From NCBI RefSeq assembly GCF_016598615.1, contig NZ_CP066831.1, positions 3,038,001 to 3,102,000 on the forward strand: DNA of 64,000 nt. Direction: 5' to 3'. A program made the translations under genes and the position numbers. This document shows positions 61,495 to 64,000 of the stretch, one piece after another (the stretch's first letter is position 1; each line of letters begins with the position of its first letter). The notes under the pieces were generated by a model. The model ran no database searches. It was not told the origin of the DNA and saw only the letters and a list, made by a program, of their open reading frames with translations. Origin of the DNA: Streptomyces liliifuscus. Lineage in GTDB: Bacteria > Actinomycetota > Actinomycetes > Streptomycetales > Streptomycetaceae.

Positions 61495-61950
61495 ATGGAC
61501 AAGCCGACAGAGCTGATCGAGTTCGAGGCCATGCTGCTCGGGCGCCACATCCACCTGCTCACCCCGCACGCACGGGGCCTGCACGGACGGCTCGACCGCA
61601 GCGCCTATCTCCTGCTCAGCCGCATCCAGGCGGAGGGACCGATGTCCATCGGCCGGCTCAGCGCCGCCTTCGGCCTGGACGTCTCCACCCTCAACCGGCA
61701 GACCGCCGCCATGCTGCGCGCGGGCGTCGTGGAGCGCATCCCCGACCCGGACGGTGGCGTCGCCCGCAAGTTCGCCATCACCGCCGAGGGCGAACGGCGA
61801 CTGACCGCCGACCGCGCCGAGAACGTCCGGGGTCTTGAGAAGGTGGTGGCCGACTGGACGCCCGAGGAGGTCGCCGAGTTCGCGACCCTGCTCAGCCGCC
61901 TGAACCGCGATGTCGAACGCCACGACGGGCGCCCTTGGCCGCGGAGTTGA
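61495..61950 (+). CDS. MarR family transcriptional regulator
   Basis: A 151-residue winged-helix regulator: FEAMLLGRHIHLLTPHARGL, LLLSRIQAEGPMSIGRLSAA (about 43-62), FGLDVSTLNRQTAAMLRAGV (recognition helix, about 63-82), the wing IPDPDGGVARKFAITAEGE, and a C-terminal dimer helix. ATG 61495 has GAGGAA at seven bases. Divergent from the MFS exporter that it likely represses, binding the TGCAT cluster. Confidence 0.9.
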   Translation: MDKPTELIEFEAMLLGRHIHLLTPHARGLHGRLDRSAYLLLSRIQAEGPMSIGRLSAAFGLDVSTLNRQTAAMLRAGVVERIPDPDGGVARKFAITAEGERRLTADRAENVRGLEKVVADWTPEEVAEFATLLSRLNRDVERHDGRPWPRS

Positions 61951-62012
61951 GACCAGCGGCTCCGGTGAGAGCCGCGCGACGGGCCCAACACCCCGGCCCT
62001 GAGGCCACCGTC

Positions 62013-62051
62013 GGTACGGGAGTCAGGAGGCGGCCTCACAACTCCCGTACC
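62013..62051. terminator. Bidirectional terminator hairpin
   Basis: Arms 62013-62023 (GGTACGGGAGT) and 62041-62051 are 11-bp perfect reverse complements, with a further inner GAGGC/GCCTC pairing. It lies between the convergent marR and reductase genes. Confidence 0.6.
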
Positions 62052-62077
62052 CGCACCCCTTGTTGGGGCCGCCGGAC

Positions 62078-62830
62078 TCAACGCCTGGGTACGGCCGAGG
62101 GAGGACCGCCCACCGAACCCCGGACAGCAGCGTCCGTGAGTTCCTTCACCCGGGCGGCAGGCACCGGAACGCCAGGGGTCTCGAAGAACCAGCGCCCCAT
62201 CTCTTCCTCACTCAGCCCCTCGGGCCGCTCCGCCATGTACGGCTGCACGTAGACCGGGGTGTTGGGCTCGCTGCGCCAGCTGTCGGCGAGGGTGCCGATG
62301 TCCACCGCGTCGTAGCCGAGGGCGTCCAGGAGACGGGCCACGTCCGCCTTCGCGGCGGGGTCGTCACCGGCGACGGGCAGGGCGCTGCGGTCGGCGGCAC
62401 CGGAAGGCCGGGCGCTGGTGAACAGGCGCCGGAAGTCGATGTTGTTGAACGCCTTTACCAGCCGCGCACCCTCCAGATGCCGCTGCACGAGAGCGCTGGA
62501 GGTCAGCTCGCCCGAGTCCAGCTCGGCGATGCGGCCGTCGCGGTCCGGGTAGTAGTTCATCGTGTCGATCACCGTCCTGCCCGCCAGGGCTTCCACGGGC
62601 AACCGGTCGTAGGCGCGCAGCGGGACGGTCGCCACCACCAGGTCACCGGCCCGAGCGGCTTCGGCGGGCAGGGCGGCGCGGGCCCGCTCGCCGAGTTCGG
62701 CGACGAGGTCGCCGAGGGTGTCCGGGCCGCGGGAGTTGCTCACGACGACGTTCAGTCCGGCGGCGACGGCGAGGCGGGCCAGAGCTCCGCCGATCATGCC
62801 GCTGCCGATGATTCCAAGGGTCTGGGTCAC
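62078..62830 (-). CDS. NADPH-dependent F420 reductase-like / NAD(P)-binding protein
   Basis: A 250-residue Rossmann protein: TLGIIGSGMIGGALARLAVA (about 4-23) with NVVVSNSRGPDTL after the second strand, the SNSRGP pattern suiting NADP. Then LVVATVPLRAYDRLP (about 68), VIDTMNYYPDRDG (about 90), LVKAFNNIDFRRLF and ALPVAGDDPAAK. This order fits F420H2:NADP oxidoreductase-like and DUF-type redox proteins. GTG 62828-62830 has AAGGGG upstream. Divergent from a TetR regulator that may control it. Confidence 0.88.
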   Translation of the reverse strand: MTQTLGIIGSGMIGGALARLAVAAGLNVVVSNSRGPDTLGDLVAELGERARAALPAEAARAGDLVVATVPLRAYDRLPVEALAGRTVIDTMNYYPDRDGRIAELDSGELTSSALVQRHLEGARLVKAFNNIDFRRLFTSARPSGAADRSALPVAGDDPAAKADVARLLDALGYDAVDIGTLADSWRSEPNTPVYVQPYMAERPEGLSEEEMGRWFFETPGVPVPAARVKELTDAAVRGSVGGPPSAVPRR

Positions 62831-62966
62831 GGTGTCGAATCCCCTTCGATGAATATCGATGGCAATCGGTAGTAGATAGTCGGTGGCATGGATGAAACTC
62901 AGTGTCACAGATGCCACCAAGACTCTCTCCTGCGATCCAGGGTCGGTCAAGGGGTACGATCACGGG

Positions 62967-63560
62967 GTGAGTGGAGCGGCGCGTACGAACACGCGAGACA
63001 TCGCCAGGGCGGCCGTTCGGGCCGAACTGGCCCAGGTGGCCTTCGAGTTGTTCCGTCAGGAGGGCTTCGCCAAGGTCACCCTCGACGACCTGGCGGCGGC
63101 TGCCGGGGTGTCCCGCAGCACGTTCCTGCGCTACTTCGGCACCAAGGAGGACGCGGTCCTCGGCGCCTTCAACGCCCACGGCACCCAGGTCGCCGACGCC
63201 CTACGGGCCCGCCCCGCCGACGAGGACGACTGGACGGCCCTGCGCCGGGCACTGGACACGGTCGTCGAGCGCTACCGTCTGGACCCGGCGGGCTCCCTGG
63301 CGATGACACGCCTCGTGCAGGACACCCCCGCCCTGTGCGCCCGCCAACTGGAGAAGCAGCACGGCTGGCGCCCCGCCCTGGTCGAGGCCCTGGCCGAGCG
63401 CGACGACTCCGCAGCCTCCACAACGCTGAGCCGATCCGTACGAGCCGCCGCCGCCCTGGACTGTCTGAACGTCGCCCTCGACCACTGGACCGCATCCAAC
63501 GGCCACCTGGACCTGGTCGACCTCCTGGACGAGGCCTTCACGGCACTCGCACCACACTGA
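62967..63560 (+). CDS. TetR family transcriptional regulator
   Basis: A 197-residue regulator. N-terminal HTH: AELAQVAFELFRQEGFAKVT (about 16-35) and LDDLAAAAGVSRSTFLRYFG (about 36-55), then TKEDAVLGAF. The C-terminal ligand domain is a MftR-like TetR type (LVQDTPALCARQLEKQHGWR). GTG 62967 follows AAGGGG; longer frames from 62883 overlap the divergent promoter. It likely represses the neighbouring reductase. Confidence 0.9.
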   Translation: MSGAARTNTRDIARAAVRAELAQVAFELFRQEGFAKVTLDDLAAAAGVSRSTFLRYFGTKEDAVLGAFNAHGTQVADALRARPADEDDWTALRRALDTVVERYRLDPAGSLAMTRLVQDTPALCARQLEKQHGWRPALVEALAERDDSAASTTLSRSVRAAAALDCLNVALDHWTASNGHLDLVDLLDEAFTALAPH

Positions 63561-63570
63561 TTCAGCCGGT

Positions 63571-63681
63571 TCAGGCACCCTTCGAGACGGGCTCCAGAAT
63601 CGCCACGCACTCCACGTGATGAGTCACCGGAAACGTGTACGACTCCATGCCGCCAAAGAAGTCGCAGGTCAAACCATGCTT
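63571..63681 (-). pseudogene. C-terminal remnant of a TrmA/RlmD-like RNA methyltransferase
   Basis: A 36-codon minus-strand frame with no start ends at TGA 63571-63573. It reads GMESYTFPVTHHVECVAILE and then PVSKGA. The TxHxE motif is the C-terminal active-site region (catalytic Glu) of m5U methyltransferases. A TAG at 63682-63684 blocks the frame upstream, and no other methyltransferase motif appears to the window end, so it is a broken end of a gene. Family call rests on one motif. Confidence 0.5.
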
Positions 63682-64000
63682 CTAGCTTCTCCGCAGTGAA
63701 ATTCCGGGGCTGGAGCGTCACGCGAGTCTGCCGCATCCCAGAGGGTGAGACCCGAGCACCAAAGCTGGCACGAGATCGCGTTTCGCGATCTCCAGGCTGA
63801 CGTCCGAGGACGCAACGAGGTCGAGGCGTTCGGCGGGATCGCCAACACCTTTGTGAGCCAACGCAGTACACCGACATGCTCCGTGCCCCCGCCACGCTCC
63901 AGTCGGCGCACATTGAACTGGCGACAGCACAATTCGTGGCGCCCTCCAGCTTCGTCGGACATGCCGTCGGGCGTGGTCGAGAACCGGCACCCAGCGCGGC
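63682..64000. other. Unassigned region at the right edge
   Basis: Beyond the methyltransferase remnant the base composition falls to a more average GC, codon-position bias weakens and no frame shows a known domain. One plus-strand frame is open from about 63702 to the edge (containing EHQSWHEIAFRDLQADVRGR and EAFGGIANTF) but has no start with a ribosome site. It may be the edge of a decayed or inserted segment continuing outside the window. Confidence 0.4.

Noticed and set aside
63718..63990. 90-codon minus-strand frame at the right edge
   Set aside because: No homology I recognise and competing frames on both strands; evidence is too weak to call a gene.

Overview
This 64 kb window is chromosomal DNA from a Streptomyces or very close relative. 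The evidence is the very high GC, frequent GTG starts, many overlapping ATGA/GTGA gene junctions, and typical families: PaaX, SepF paralogue, DUF5999, DUF6299, DUF6099, a bifunctional nitrate reductase/flavoprotein and MsiK-type sugar ABC systems without their own ATPase. About 58 genes are supported. I saw no rRNA, tRNA or CRISPR array.

Layout. 1-237: the tail of a DHA2 drug exporter. 246-2005: a class V aminotransferase and a repeat-rich gap with 33-bp inverted repeats. 2006-10450: a minus-strand sugar-catabolic operon (binding lipoprotein, two permeases, hydroxyacid dehydrogenase, DUF2264 protein, TIM-barrel isomerase) headed by a DeoR/LacI hybrid regulator. 10791-16337: a large membrane protein, DUF6299 and DUF5999 proteins, a benzoate-CoA-ligase-like enzyme and PaaX. 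16421-21809: a tightly coupled operon (sulfotransferase, unknown protein, GT4 glycosyltransferase, cysC, cysD, cysN) that could make PAPS and spend it on sulfating a glycoconjugate, closed by a 23-bp-stem terminator. 22117-25111: an RsbW-like ATPase and the arginine deiminase pathway (arcA, catabolic ornithine carbamoyltransferase). 25252-27278: an SPFH protein coupled to a divergent NAD-kinase-like protein. 27346-31355: the Pnkp/Hen1 RNA repair pair.

31645-36453: an HxlR regulator facing an MFS exporter and an SDR protein with an altered catalytic motif, a PPOx-fold protein and two small secreted proteins. 37037-45139: two arsenic modules around a beta-propeller phytase. The first has a flavoprotein, ArsI/CadI-type VOC protein and MFS exporter divergent from a BtrH-like protein and arsR, with matching 32-bp operators at both promoters. 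The second has arsR, aquaglyceroporin and a truncated flavoprotein start, divergent from arsenate reductase. 45380-48913: a Clp-N-domain protein without ATPase and a NarL-type two-component system. 49085-53396: an LLM oxidoreductase, small conserved proteins, a MITE-like palindromic element, MazG-like pyrophosphohydrolase, AAA ATPase and a SepF paralogue. 53694-57839: a 1381-residue nitrate reductase/flavoprotein fusion behind a candidate GlnR box; its linker carries a copy of the same repeat family as the palindromic element. 58030-63560: a membrane protein, an MFS/MarR divergent pair, an F420/NADP-reductase-like protein and a TetR regulator. 63571-64000: a broken gene tail and sequence I cannot assign.

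The most unusual points are the BtrH-like protein wired into an arsenic regulon by duplicated operators, the dedicated PAPS/sulfotransferase/glycosyltransferase operon, the repeat-derived enzyme linker, two 7-bp tandem arrays that each run through or up to a stop codon, and the SDR with His in place of the catalytic Tyr. All family calls are from reading translations; no database search was run.
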